Assembly (NCBI GenBank): GCA_028694275.1
Contig: JAQUTS010000019.1
Location: 1 to 17,130 of the forward strand
Length of the DNA: 17,130 nt
Origin: Candidatus Gastranaerophilales bacterium
Lineage (GTDB): Bacteria > Cyanobacteriota > Vampirovibrionia > Gastranaerophilales > CAJFVJ01
Direction of reading: 5' to 3'
Position 1 is the stretch's first letter; each line of letters opens with the position of its first letter. Under the pieces are notes generated by a model. The model ran no database searches, was not told the DNA's origin, and saw only the letters and a list, made by a program, of their open reading frames with translations. Positions 7,189 to 14,642 of the stretch are shown piece after piece. The translations under genes and the position numbers were made by a program.

Positions 7189-8418
7189 TTAGTTAGCGAC
7201 TTTTGCCTTACTCAAAGATACCAAAGAATCTGTATAAATTTGGGCAACGACTTCTCTTGTGGCTTTTGTCGGAGCAATTTCTAACAAACCGCCCAAAGAA
7301 GGTGTCGTGAATGTAAGCTCGACAAGCCTGTCGATATCTGATGCGCTAAAGCCTTCGTCTTCAAGTTTGTGAGATATTCCGACAGAAACAAGCCAGTTTT
7401 CGATTTGGGTTGCACAAAATTCAGCCTCATCAGCAGTTGCCTTCAAACCCGGTACAATCGGCTCAAATATCTCAACAAGTGTTTCCGCTTTGCTTGCATA
7501 GATGTTTTTCACAACAGCAGGCAATAACATAGCAAGTCCCAAACCGTGTGAAAGTTCGTGTTTTAAAGCACTTAGAGGATGCTCTAGTGCATGAGTGTAA
7601 TGAAGCAATCCATAATCAAAAGATGCCCCGCCCAACAATGCAGCATAAGCCAAGAAATATCTTGCCTCCAAGTTATCAGGATCTTTTAGCGCAATCGGAA
7701 GATATTTTGCAACAAATCTAATGGTTTCTTTCGCCATTGTGATAGCAAGAGGTGATGCACAAAGGCTTGTCGCCGCTTCTACTACGTGATTAACCGCATC
7801 AACTGATACATAAATTGTCTGATTTGGTGACAATTTTGTCATCAATTTGGGATCATCGATGGACCAAGTCGGATAAATACAATCATAAGCAATCGCCGGT
7901 TTGAAATCTTTTTCAGGAACCGTCACAACAGCGAATCTATTGACTTCTGTACCTGTACCGTGAGTAAGATTGATAGCCAAAATCGGTGCCGCCTCACTTG
8001 GGGAAAAAGCATACTCGTATAATTCTGTACAAGTTTTATCAGGGTATTTCATCAAAATAGCAGTACTTTTACCTGCATCAATCGATGAGCCGCCGCCTAT
8101 TGCTATAACAGCTTCAGCACCAAAATCAATTGCCATTTTAGCAGCTTCATCAACTTGGTGAGTTGTAGGGTTTGGTGCAACTCTATCAAAATTCACATAC
8201 TCAACCCCATAAGAATCAAGAGCCTTTTGCACATAATCCCAAGCTCCTGTGATTTTGTAAGCACCTCGCCCAGAAACTACAATTACTTTTTTGATGTTTT
8301 TAGATACCATATCTTTTACAACATCATCAACTTTTTCAATTGCGCCCACCCCAAAATACACATTTGTTTTTAGGCGTAACTCTTTAACTTCATTGATATT
8401 AATATCTTTTTGCCACAT
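7189..8418 (-). CDS. Iron-containing (group III) alcohol dehydrogenase
   Basis: A cytosolic NAD(P)-dependent dehydrogenase of 409 aa that interconverts an alcohol and an aldehyde or ketone. The N-terminal nucleotide-binding half carries GGGSSIDAGK (108-117). The C-terminal helical half carries the metal ligands D207 and H211 in SVDAVNHVVEA, H276 in HALEHPL, and H291 in HELSHGLGLAMLLP. All ligands are intact. The substrate cannot be deduced; butanol, 1,3-propanediol and fucose-type paralogues share these motifs. A strong Shine-Dalgarno (AAGGAGT, 8425-8431) precedes the ATG. It lies 14 bp downstream of an lrp-type regulator on the same strand, so it is probably cotranscribed with it. A fermentative redox-balancing role is inferred. 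Confidence 0.92.
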   Translation of the reverse strand: MWQKDININEVKELRLKTNVYFGVGAIEKVDDVVKDMVSKNIKKVIVVSGRGAYKITGAWDYVQKALDSYGVEYVNFDRVAPNPTTHQVDEAAKMAIDFGAEAVIAIGGGSSIDAGKSTAILMKYPDKTCTELYEYAFSPSEAAPILAINLTHGTGTEVNRFAVVTVPEKDFKPAIAYDCIYPTWSIDDPKLMTKLSPNQTIYVSVDAVNHVVEAATSLCASPLAITMAKETIRFVAKYLPIALKDPDNLEARYFLAYAALLGGASFDYGLLHYTHALEHPLSALKHELSHGLGLAMLLPAVVKNIYASKAETLVEIFEPIVPGLKATADEAEFCATQIENWLVSVGISHKLEDEGFSASDIDRLVELTFTTPSLGGLLEIAPTKATREVVAQIYTDSLVSLSKAKVAN

Positions 8419-8432
8419 ATAACACTCCTTAT

Positions 8433-8909
8433 CTATTGGTTCTGTAACATTTTTTCCAAATCTATTGTTGTATTATTGACAAACGTTGACACCACAAGGG
8501 ATGTGTCCACTTGTCCGAGTTTTGCTACTTCATCATTAATGATTTTGAACTCCTCCATAGATGATACCATTATTTTTATCAAAAAATCATTTTTGCCTGT
8601 AATCCTGATACACTCAACCACCTGATAAAATTTTGAAAGCTCATTAACAATTGTTTTTTCTTGCTGTGCAAAAACCCCTGTAAAGCTCACAAGCATCACC
8701 GCTGTTATCGAAAAACCCAGTTTTTCAGAATTAACATTAACAGTATAGCTCTCAATAACGCCTTGTTCCTCCATTTTTTTTACACGTTCTGCAACACTTG
8801 ATGATGTCAGACCGATTTCTTGGCCAATTTCGGTAAAAGACATCCTTGCATTTTTTTGCAAAAGAGAGAGAATTTTTAAAGAAGTTTCATCGAGATTGAT
8901 TTTTTGCAT
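8433..8909 (-). CDS. Lrp/AsnC-family transcriptional regulator
   Basis: A 158-aa feast/famine regulator. The N-terminal helix-turn-helix (about residues 5-60) begins LDETSLKILSLLQKNARMSF, with the recognition helix near GLTSSSVAERVKKME. The C-terminal RAM (ligand-binding, oligomerisation) domain covers about 65-150 and includes ECIRITGKNDFLIKIMV, typical of the beta-strand region that senses amino acids. The gene is immediately upstream of the alcohol dehydrogenase on the minus strand and divergent from an amino-acid racemase. Such regulators often control divergent neighbours and themselves, so these two units are the best guess at targets. The ligand is unknown. No good Shine-Dalgarno sits at the usual distance before the ATG. 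Confidence 0.92.
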   Translation of the reverse strand: MQKINLDETSLKILSLLQKNARMSFTEIGQEIGLTSSSVAERVKKMEEQGVIESYTVNVNSEKLGFSITAVMLVSFTGVFAQQEKTIVNELSKFYQVVECIRITGKNDFLIKIMVSSMEEFKIINDEVAKLGQVDTSLVVSTFVNNTTIDLEKMLQNQ

Positions 8910-8958
8910 AATTTGAGATTTATTCCTTAAATTTTATGGCATAAAGTACGATATTGAC

Positions 8959-8974
8959 TTAAATATTGATTTAA
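8959..8974. promoter_or_regulatory. Candidate operator in the lrp/racemase divergent region
   Basis: An AT-rich inverted repeat, TTAAAT-ATTG-ATTTAA, lies in the 126-bp intergenic space between the divergent regulator and racemase. It overlaps a possible plus-strand promoter (TTGATT at 8966-8971, 16-bp spacer, TATGGT at 8988-8993). Lrp-family sites are AT-rich degenerate palindromes, so this is a reasonable but unproven binding site. Confidence 0.35.
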
Positions 8975-9035
8975 ATTGCCTTAAAAATATGGTTTCATGT
9001 TACTAGAAGAGACGAGATAAATCAAGGAGAGAAAA

Positions 9036-9740
9036 GTGAAAAAAATCGGCCTTTTGGGTGGACTAAGCTGTGAATCAACAGTTGAGTACTACAAAATCAT
9101 TAATTCAGAAGTAAGAAAAAAACTCGGCGGATGCTCATCTGCAAAACTCATTATTGAAAGTTTTGACTTTGCAGAAATTGAAGCGATGCAGTTTGCAAAC
9201 AAATGGGATGAGCTAGGGGAAAAATTGAGTACGGCGGCACAAAACCTTGAAAAGGCCGGCGCTGAATATATTGTGATATGCACCAATCTGATGCACAAAG
9301 TAGCACCTGAAGTACAAAGAAATATCTCTGTACCTCTTATTCACATGGTTGATTCTGTTGCAGAACAAATCACAAAACAAAATATGGCAAAGGTCGGACT
9401 GTTGGGTACGATTTTCACAATGGAAGAAGATTTTTACTCCAAAAAACTGGCAGAAGACTATTGCATAGAAACCATAATTCCGAACAACGAAGACAGAATG
9501 GAAGTCAGCAGGGTGATTTATGAAGAACTTTGCTGCGGACAGATAAAAGAATCTTCAAAACAAAAATATCTGGAAATAATAGACAAAATGAAAGCCCAAG
9601 GGGCACAAGGCGTAATACTTGGATGCACAGAAATCCCTCTTATGATTCAAGAAGCCTCAATCCCTGTATTCAATACAACAAAAATACACGCTATGAGTGT
9701 GGTTGAGCGAATTTTCGAACAAGTTCCTACTCTGGTATAG
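9036..9740 (+). CDS. Aspartate/glutamate racemase family protein (amino-acid racemase)
   Basis: A 234-aa cofactor-independent racemase that inverts an amino acid alpha-carbon using two cysteines as acid and base. C82 in IVICTNLMHK and C197 in VILGCTEIPL are both present, and the N-terminal IGLLGGLSCEST loop is typical. Two full Cys residues fit an aspartate racemase better than the YgeA type, in which I recall the first position being Thr. Glutamate racemase (MurI) is less likely because of the CTNLMH context. The start is GTG at 9036, with AAGGAGA at 9024-9030. Divergence from the Lrp regulator suggests amino-acid-responsive control and perhaps D-amino-acid supply or use. The precise substrate is not determined. 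Confidence 0.88.
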   Translation: MKKIGLLGGLSCESTVEYYKIINSEVRKKLGGCSSAKLIIESFDFAEIEAMQFANKWDELGEKLSTAAQNLEKAGAEYIVICTNLMHKVAPEVQRNISVPLIHMVDSVAEQITKQNMAKVGLLGTIFTMEEDFYSKKLAEDYCIETIIPNNEDRMEVSRVIYEELCCGQIKESSKQKYLEIIDKMKAQGAQGVILGCTEIPLMIQEASIPVFNTTKIHAMSVVERIFEQVPTLV

Positions 9741-9769
9741 GGGTAATTTTGCTTATTTAAATTCCTATT

Positions 9770-9802
9770 AACAGTCCCGGCACCAATTTGGGACTGTTTT
9801 TT
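9770..9802 (+). terminator. Intrinsic terminator of the racemase gene
   Basis: AACAGTCCC (9770-9778) pairs perfectly with GGGACTGTT (9790-9798) around an 11-base loop. A run of T's to 9802 follows on the plus strand. It also separates the racemase from the convergent histidine kinase gene. Confidence 0.88.
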
Positions 9803-9816
9803 CTTGTTTAAAATAC

Positions 9817-11082
9817 CTACGCAGGCAATTCAAAAATGAAAGTTGTACCTTCATTTACTTTGCTCTCAAGCCAAATTTTGCCGCCGTGCATTTCAACAAA
9901 TTCTTTTGTTATTGTAAGTCCAAGCCCTGTTGAACTTTCTTTTTTGGTATAAACATTTTCTATTTGCTGAAATTTGGCAAAAATCTTGCCATGGTATTTT
10001 TCTTCTATGCCGATTCCGTTATCTTTGACGAAAAAGCGCACATTGTCTTTGTCTTTAGTAAAGCCGATTTCTATAACACCATCGGGATTAGTATACTTGA
10101 TGGCATTACTGAGCAAATTATAAAGTATCTGCTGAAGTTTTTTAAAATCTGCATTGATTAATATTTTGGAATGATAATAATCTTTTTTGAAAGTTATATT
10201 TTTTTTATCCGCCAATGATCTTGTAATGTTCAAAACCTCATCCACCGCCGATTCAACATCAAAAGATGATTTATTCAATGACATCTGATTGGCTTCAAGT
10301 TTTGACATATCCAAAATCTCATTAATAATGCCGCTAAGATGTATAGCACTTGCGTTGATATCATTGACATATTCAAGCTGCTTCTCATTCAAAGGACCAA
10401 AAACTTCCATTTTGAGAGCATCAGAAGAGTTGATGATTGCATGCAAAGGTGTTCTCAATTCATGAGACACATTTGCCAAAAACTCATCTTTTACTTTGTT
10501 TGCTTCAAGAATTTGTTTATTTTTTTCTGTTATCACAACATAAGCTTCGGTTTTTTCAATTATATTTTCTTGCAATATTTTCAATTGAAGCTTGAAAACA
10601 TCAGAAAGTTCCGCGTCTTTTATAATATAAGCGGCAACAGATGAAAAAGCCTCTACAATTTCTTTATCTTCGACAGAAAATGGCTCAACAGAGTCTTTTT
10701 GGAGCAGTAAAACACCAAAAAGCGCATCTTTTATTTTCAAAGGAGAAGCAACAAAAGAAGAACCTGATGATGTTTCTATGCCAATTTCTTCAGCTATTTC
10801 TTTTGCATTATCAACTACAGTCTCTTGATTTTTGATAAATCTTCTGGTCAAAAGGCCCATTTCTTTGACTTTTTGAAGATTGAAACTTTCTGTTTCACTG
10901 CAGCCTGATTCCGCCTTAAGGTAAAGGCCGCTTGGACTGATGAAAAAGATGTATGATTTTTCATTAGAAAAAATCTCATGAATATACTTAAAGATAAGAT
11001 CCAGAGTATCGTCAGCATTTTCATATTTGTTCAGAATTTTTGAAATTAACCCGAGGGCTTTTTGAAATTTATACTTTTGCAT
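9817..11082 (-). CDS. Soluble GAF-domain sensor histidine kinase
   Basis: A 421-aa kinase with no membrane segment. An N-terminal GAF-like sensor (about 22-158, including FVASPLKIKDALFGVLLLQ) is followed by a coiled linker (about 160-195) and a HisKA dimerisation domain with phospho-acceptor H207 in FLANVSHELRTPLHAI. The HATPase domain has the N box LLSNAIKYT (323-331), G1 DNGIGI (354-359), an F box near 368-371 and G2 STGLGLT (384-390). The ATG at 11082 is preferred: an in-frame TTG at 11133 adds 17 residues that lie over a good promoter. The ligand of the GAF domain is unknown. No response regulator is adjacent. The NarL-type regulator at 1712-2389 is a distant candidate only. Confidence 0.92.
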   Translation of the reverse strand: MQKYKFQKALGLISKILNKYENADDTLDLIFKYIHEIFSNEKSYIFFISPSGLYLKAESGCSETESFNLQKVKEMGLLTRRFIKNQETVVDNAKEIAEEIGIETSSGSSFVASPLKIKDALFGVLLLQKDSVEPFSVEDKEIVEAFSSVAAYIIKDAELSDVFKLQLKILQENIIEKTEAYVVITEKNKQILEANKVKDEFLANVSHELRTPLHAIINSSDALKMEVFGPLNEKQLEYVNDINASAIHLSGIINEILDMSKLEANQMSLNKSSFDVESAVDEVLNITRSLADKKNITFKKDYYHSKILINADFKKLQQILYNLLSNAIKYTNPDGVIEIGFTKDKDNVRFFVKDNGIGIEEKYHGKIFAKFQQIENVYTKKESSTGLGLTITKEFVEMHGGKIWLESKVNEGTTFIFELPA

Positions 11083-11112
11083 AATATACGTATTAGTTCT
11101 CCCTATAGTAAA

Positions 11113-11140
11113 ATTATAATGTTTATAATCCAAAAAACAA
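11113..11140 (-). promoter_or_regulatory. Promoter of the histidine kinase gene
   Basis: On the minus strand TTGTTT (11140-11135) is followed 16 bp later by a perfect TATAAT (11118-11113). This would give a leader of about 24 nt before the ATG at 11082. The -10 is a palindrome (ATTATAAT), so a TATAAT also exists on the plus strand at 11115-11120, facing the small AtpZ-like gene. Confidence 0.6.
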
Positions 11141-11157
11141 GCATGTTAAGGAATTTG

Positions 11158-11316
11158 ATGGATATTGCGTTTTCTCTTTTAATGCCTATTTTGCTCGGTG
11201 CTTTCATCGGGCATAAGCTCGACCAACCCGGAAACTTTCCGATATGGACGGTTTCACTGTCTGTTTTGGGTATGATGACGGGCTTTTGGTCAGTCTATAA
11301 AAGATTTATGACATAA
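11158..11316 (+). CDS. AtpZ/AtpI-family small membrane protein
   Basis: A 52-residue protein with two hydrophobic segments (about 3-16 and 29-45) joined by a short GHKLDQPGNFP loop. It matches the AtpZ/AtpI pattern of G-x-x-x-G-x-x-LD followed by a second helix ending in a basic YKRF. AtpI/AtpZ proteins assist F-type ATP synthase c-ring assembly and ion transport and usually start the atp operon, but no other atp gene is here. The ATG at 11158 has AAGGA at 11148-11152 with 5-nt spacing. Upstream in-frame ATGs (11119, 11143) lack such a site. Earlier starts would place coding sequence over the divergent promoter. The family match is by eye; another two-helix small protein is possible. Confidence 0.65.
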   Translation: MDIAFSLLMPILLGAFIGHKLDQPGNFPIWTVSLSVLGMMTGFWSVYKRFMT

Positions 11317-11349
11317 AAAACCCTCTACTTAAAACATAAATAAAGGGTT
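11315..11349 (-). terminator. Intrinsic terminator of gpmI, overlapping the end of the AtpZ-like gene
   Basis: On the minus strand a 13-bp stem (11349-11337 with 11331-11319) contains two G-U pairs and a five-base loop. It is followed by TTTTTT running to 11315, into the stop codon of the opposing small gene. On the plus strand the same positions become C-A mismatches, so it works best for gpmI. Confidence 0.75.
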
Positions 11350-11359
11350 ATTTATTCTT

Positions 11360-12874
11360 CTACTTGATTAATGATTCGCCTGTCATTTCTTTTGGCTGAT
11401 CTATACCCATAAGCTCCAATACAGTAGGTGCTACATCGCATAGTGCACCGTCAGATTTCAGCGTTTTATCGGCTGCATTAATCAGCACCAAAGGTACTTT
11501 GTTGTTTGTATGAGCAGTAAAAGGACCTGTCTCATCAGCCATACACTCAGCATTACCGTGATCAGCTGTCAAAAGCATCACATAGCCTCTTTCTTCAACT
11601 TTTTTGGCAATCTCACCTATGCACTCATCGACCGTTTTTACAGCTTTAATAGCAGCATCTTCAACACCTGTATGGCCTACCATATCAGGGTTTGCAAAGT
11701 TAACCAAAATAAACCCGTACTTATCAGAATCCAAAGCCTCAAGGACTTTATCACGAACCTGATATGCACTCATTTCAGGCTGCATATCATAAGTTGCAAC
11801 TTTTGGAGATTTTACAAGAGCTCTTGTCTCAGATGCAAAAGGTTCTTCTATGCCTCCGTTAAAAAAGAAAGTTACGTGAGCATATTTTTCTGTTTCGGCA
11901 GTTCTAAATTGAAGAACATTATTGCGATCCAAAACATCACCCAAAATATTAGTCAAACGATGTGGCGGAAACGCAATCGGCAAGCCAAATGTCTCATCAT
12001 ATTGAGTCATACAAACATAATAAAGATTTGAAGGTAGTTTTTTGCGTTCAAACCCGTCAAAGTTTTCAAAATTCAAAGCTCTTGTAATTTCACGAGCTCT
12101 GTCAGGGCGGAAATTAAAGAAGATAACGGCATCGTTATCCTTAATTCTTGATTCAACACCACCTATAGCTGTAGGCAAAACAAATTCATCATTATTGCCT
12201 TTGTCATATGATTCTTTTATCGCCTCAAGAGCAGAAGAGGATTTTTCGCCCTCTCCCAAAACAAGACAATCATAAGCTTTTTGCACACGATCCCATCTGT
12301 TATCACGATCCATCACATAATAGCGACCCGTAACCGTAGCAACAGGAGGCAAACCTGCCGCAGAAAGTTTGTCTTCCACTTGAGCGACATAAGTCAATGC
12401 GCTCTGAGGAGGTGTATCTCTCCCATCCAAAAATGCGTGAACATATACATCTTTAAGGCTATTCATCTTCGCCAAAGCAACAAGACCAAACAAATGATCC
12501 ATAGATGAATGCACGCCACCTTCTGAAACCAATCCCATAAAATGCAGTGAAGAATTGTGTTTTTTAACGTGTTCAATAGCTTTTAAGAGGGTTTCATTAG
12601 TGAAAAAATCACCATCTTTAATTGATTTGTTGATTCTTGTGAGCTCTTGATAAACAATTCGGCCCGCGCCAAGATTCAGGTGCCCGACTTCTGAGTTGCC
12701 CATTTGCCCATCAGGCAATCCGACATGCTCTCCATCGGCGTATATTGTAATATTGGGGTATTTTTTTTGCAAAGCTGATACGTTTGGAGCCCCTGATTCA
12801 TAAATTGCATTATGCTCTTTTTGATCCGAAACGCCCCACCCATCCATAATTGCAAGTAATACTTTATTCTTCAT
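11360..12874 (-). CDS. gpmI: 2,3-bisphosphoglycerate-independent phosphoglycerate mutase
   Basis: This glycolytic/gluconeogenic enzyme interconverts 3- and 2-phosphoglycerate using two Mn ions and a serine. The protein is 504 aa, the usual length. The phosphatase-domain metal ligand D11 is in MDGWG and the nucleophile S61 is in GQMGNSEVGH. The transferase-domain motifs are HAFLDGRDTPP, GRYYVMDRDNRWDR and FFNFRPDRAREI. The C-terminal metal motifs are FANPDMVGHTG, TADHGNAE and AHTNNKVP. All are intact. The ATG at 12874 has an AGAGGAA ribosome site. It is transcribed divergently from bioD across an 88-bp gap, and its own terminator lies just after the stop. No other glycolytic gene is adjacent. 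Confidence 0.97.
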   Translation of the reverse strand: MKNKVLLAIMDGWGVSDQKEHNAIYESGAPNVSALQKKYPNITIYADGEHVGLPDGQMGNSEVGHLNLGAGRIVYQELTRINKSIKDGDFFTNETLLKAIEHVKKHNSSLHFMGLVSEGGVHSSMDHLFGLVALAKMNSLKDVYVHAFLDGRDTPPQSALTYVAQVEDKLSAAGLPPVATVTGRYYVMDRDNRWDRVQKAYDCLVLGEGEKSSSALEAIKESYDKGNNDEFVLPTAIGGVESRIKDNDAVIFFNFRPDRAREITRALNFENFDGFERKKLPSNLYYVCMTQYDETFGLPIAFPPHRLTNILGDVLDRNNVLQFRTAETEKYAHVTFFFNGGIEEPFASETRALVKSPKVATYDMQPEMSAYQVRDKVLEALDSDKYGFILVNFANPDMVGHTGVEDAAIKAVKTVDECIGEIAKKVEERGYVMLLTADHGNAECMADETGPFTAHTNNKVPLVLINAADKTLKSDGALCDVAPTVLELMGIDQPKEMTGESLIK

Positions 12875-12962
12875 ATTAAATTCCTCTTTTTAGTCTGTTC
12901 ATTAATTTTATTATCCATACTAAAATATAAATTAACAGTACTTTTTGAAAAAGGAGTAGAAA

Positions 12963-13649
12963 ATGGATCTTTTTATCACCGGAACAGACACGGGCGTAGG
13001 CAAAACTTTCATCACAGCAGGTATCGCAGCGACTTTGGTTTCACAAGGAGTTGCAACCGGCGTGTACAAGCCTGCTCAATCCGGCGCGAGTATAGGACCT
13101 GACAAAAAAAGAATCGCAGACGACCTTGAGTTTGTAAAAAAACTGTCGCCAAAGATAAAAACCAAAGCGTCATACATCCTCGAAATTCCTGCAGCCCCTT
13201 CAGTTGCAGCTGATGTAGAGGACATAACAATAGATAAAGAAGTCATAAAAAAAGACTTTAATGAGTTTAAAAAAGGTAACGATGTCACAATAGTCGAAGG
13301 TGCAGGTGGGCTAATGGTGCCTTTTGGCAAGGATTTTATGTGTTCTGACATAGCCAAAATGTTGAATTTACCTGTTTTGATTGTCGCAAAGCCTGATTTG
13401 GGAACTATCAACCATACACTTTTGAGCATAGAATACGCCAGAAAAAAAGGACTGAAAATAGCAGGAGTTGTCATAAACAACTATCCTGAGGGCACAACAG
13501 ACGTTGCCATTAAAACAGCACCTTTGTTAATACAAAAATTCGGCCAATTGGACAAAGTTTGGGTGGTACCAAAAAACCAAAACCCCTTTGGTACAGGCAT
13601 TGCAGAACTTGTAGCTCAAAATATAAGCATAAACAGACTCTTTAGCTAA
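12963..13649 (+). CDS. bioD: ATP-dependent dethiobiotin synthetase
   Basis: It closes the ureido ring of dethiobiotin from 7,8-diaminopelargonic acid, CO2 and ATP in biotin synthesis. The 228-aa protein has the Walker A-like GTDTGVGKT (7-15), the substrate lysine segment VYKPAQSG (34-41), the EGAGGLMVPFG loop (112-122) and a P-loop NTPase continuation, VAKPDLGTINHT (141-152). The ATG at 12963 has AAGGAG at 12951-12956. No bioA, bioB or bioF is in the window, so the rest of the pathway, if present, lies elsewhere. Cobyric acid synthase-like paralogues share the fold, but the short length and PAQSG fit BioD. Confidence 0.93.
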   Translation: MDLFITGTDTGVGKTFITAGIAATLVSQGVATGVYKPAQSGASIGPDKKRIADDLEFVKKLSPKIKTKASYILEIPAAPSVAADVEDITIDKEVIKKDFNEFKKGNDVTIVEGAGGLMVPFGKDFMCSDIAKMLNLPVLIVAKPDLGTINHTLLSIEYARKKGLKIAGVVINNYPEGTTDVAIKTAPLLIQKFGQLDKVWVVPKNQNPFGTGIAELVAQNISINRLFS

Positions 13650-13656
13650 AATCCCA

Positions 13657-13683
13657 TAAAAAAACCTGTCACTAAGGACAGGT
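13657..13683 (-). terminator. Minus-strand intrinsic terminator
   Basis: ACCTGTC (13664-13670) pairs with GACAGGT (13677-13683) around a six-base loop. On the minus strand seven T's follow (13663-13657); on the plus strand there is no T tract. It therefore stops transcription entering bioD antisense rather than ending bioD. Confidence 0.7.
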
Positions 13684-13867
13684 ACGATCGGCTAAGATAT
13701 GCTATATGCTATACTATTAAACATTAATACACAATGGAAAAATAATTTGTATTCTACTTTAGTTTATAAAACAAATAACATACTATACTTTAGACTAATA
13801 CATCATAAAAAATAAAAAACAAAAACCTAAAAAATCCCCCTTTAATAAAAGGATTACAGAATAATAT
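13684..13867. other. AT-rich spacer without a recognisable gene
   Basis: This stretch is very AT-rich. It contains a short TATGCTA tandem repeat near 13698-13710 and two related CTTTAG-containing segments (near 13757 and 13790). A hairpin, AATCC (13833-13837) with GGATT (13851-13855), is followed on the minus strand by six T's and looks like another terminator. No open frame with a ribosome site is apparent. Confidence 0.5.
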
Positions 13868-13900
13868 AAAGACCTTGTTCGATAATTTAACAAGGTCTTT
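13868..13900 (-). terminator. Hairpin terminator of the 235-aa protein gene
   Basis: A perfect 12-bp stem (AAAGACCTTGTT at 13868-13879 with AACAAGGTCTTT at 13889-13900) with a nine-base loop starts 24 bp after the stop of the minus-strand gene. The following T tract is broken (TTTATATTATT), so termination may be completed by the next hairpin. Confidence 0.75.
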
Positions 13901-13924
13901 ATATGAATATTTTTATTAAAATTA

Positions 13925-14632
13925 TTAAGTTAAATATTTGAAGGATTCTTCCGTATTTTTTGTAATGATTTTGTTTACTGATTCAATTTCATTAGATACA
14001 GCAGAGTGTTGTGTCTCGATATTATTCATTTCGACATCGAGTTTTGTTTCTTTTACGTTTATCTCTTTCATTGCTGTCTCATAATTAAGCTGAGCAGCCT
14101 CATCATCCGCAGAATTGAGTTGGTCCATAATCGTTGTAGAAGAACGCCAGTCAACGATTTGCCACTGAGTATTAGTAGGAGCAGTATTCAAAATACTACC
14201 TGTTGTCCCGCCATAATCTGCAGTAAAATTGATTGTTTTAGGATCTTGAGTTGTCAAATCAGCAGCCTGAACAAGGTATAAAAGTCCTTCTCTTAGGCCT
14301 TTTTCTATTTGTTCTGCCCCAAGATTCCCAATTTGCTGGTATCCACTTGGGTTATCAGTACTTTTTGCAACTTTTTTCACAACCAATAACTGGCCGTTTG
14401 AATAAAGTTCTGAAGCTGTAACCTCTTTATACTGACTTTGAGTAGCATCAGTAGTCGGCTTAAATACGAATAATTTACGGTTAGACGCAGCATCACTGTA
14501 GACATTTGCAATTCTTGCCGTCTCTTTAGCCATATTGAGTTTGTTATTCAAAATCAATTGCATTTGAGTTTCAAGATCACATTTTCTTGCTGTTAAAGAT
14601 AATAACCGTGCTTGATTAGCCGCAAAGCCCAT
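13925..14632 (-). CDS. Lineage-type coiled-coil protein of unknown function
   Basis: A 235-aa protein with no signal peptide or membrane segment. The N-terminal helix (1-50) begins MGFAANQARLLSLTARK and includes an N-x-K-x-x-x-A-K-E-x-A pattern. A middle part (about 50-170) is rich in beta-type Thr/Ser/Gly sequence. The C-terminal helix (about 172-232) is heptad-like (MKEINVKETKLDVEMNNIE) and ends NTEESFKYL. Helical ends folding around a variable centre recall flagellin- or hook-associated-type architecture, but homology is not claimed. From memory, many Gastranaerophilales proteins share this start and an ending like N-V-E-R-T-F-K-x-F. The ATG at 14632 has AAGGAG at 14644-14649, with a rather long 11-nt spacing. 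It is probably an abundant structural or surface protein; the function is unknown. Confidence 0.75.
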   Translation of the reverse strand: MGFAANQARLLSLTARKCDLETQMQLILNNKLNMAKETARIANVYSDAASNRKLFVFKPTTDATQSQYKEVTASELYSNGQLLVVKKVAKSTDNPSGYQQIGNLGAEQIEKGLREGLLYLVQAADLTTQDPKTINFTADYGGTTGSILNTAPTNTQWQIVDWRSSTTIMDQLNSADDEAAQLNYETAMKEINVKETKLDVEMNNIETQHSAVSNEIESVNKIITKNTEESFKYLT

Positions 14633-14642
14633 TTTTCACTTT

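Noticed and set aside
1712..11082. Response regulator and histidine kinase as a cognate pair
   Set aside because: They are about 7 kb apart on opposite strands with many unrelated genes between; nothing in the sequence links them.
11510..12031. 173-aa plus-strand open frame
   Set aside because: Antisense to the well-supported gpmI gene, with Cys/Phe/Ile-rich composition typical of shadow frames and no ribosome site.
13076..13480. 134-aa minus-strand open frame
   Set aside because: Antisense shadow of bioD; no recognisable motif or start signal.
13684..13867. CRISPR array or replication origin in the AT-rich spacer
   Set aside because: No regularly spaced direct repeats and no set of DnaA boxes; only short tandem and hairpin sequences.
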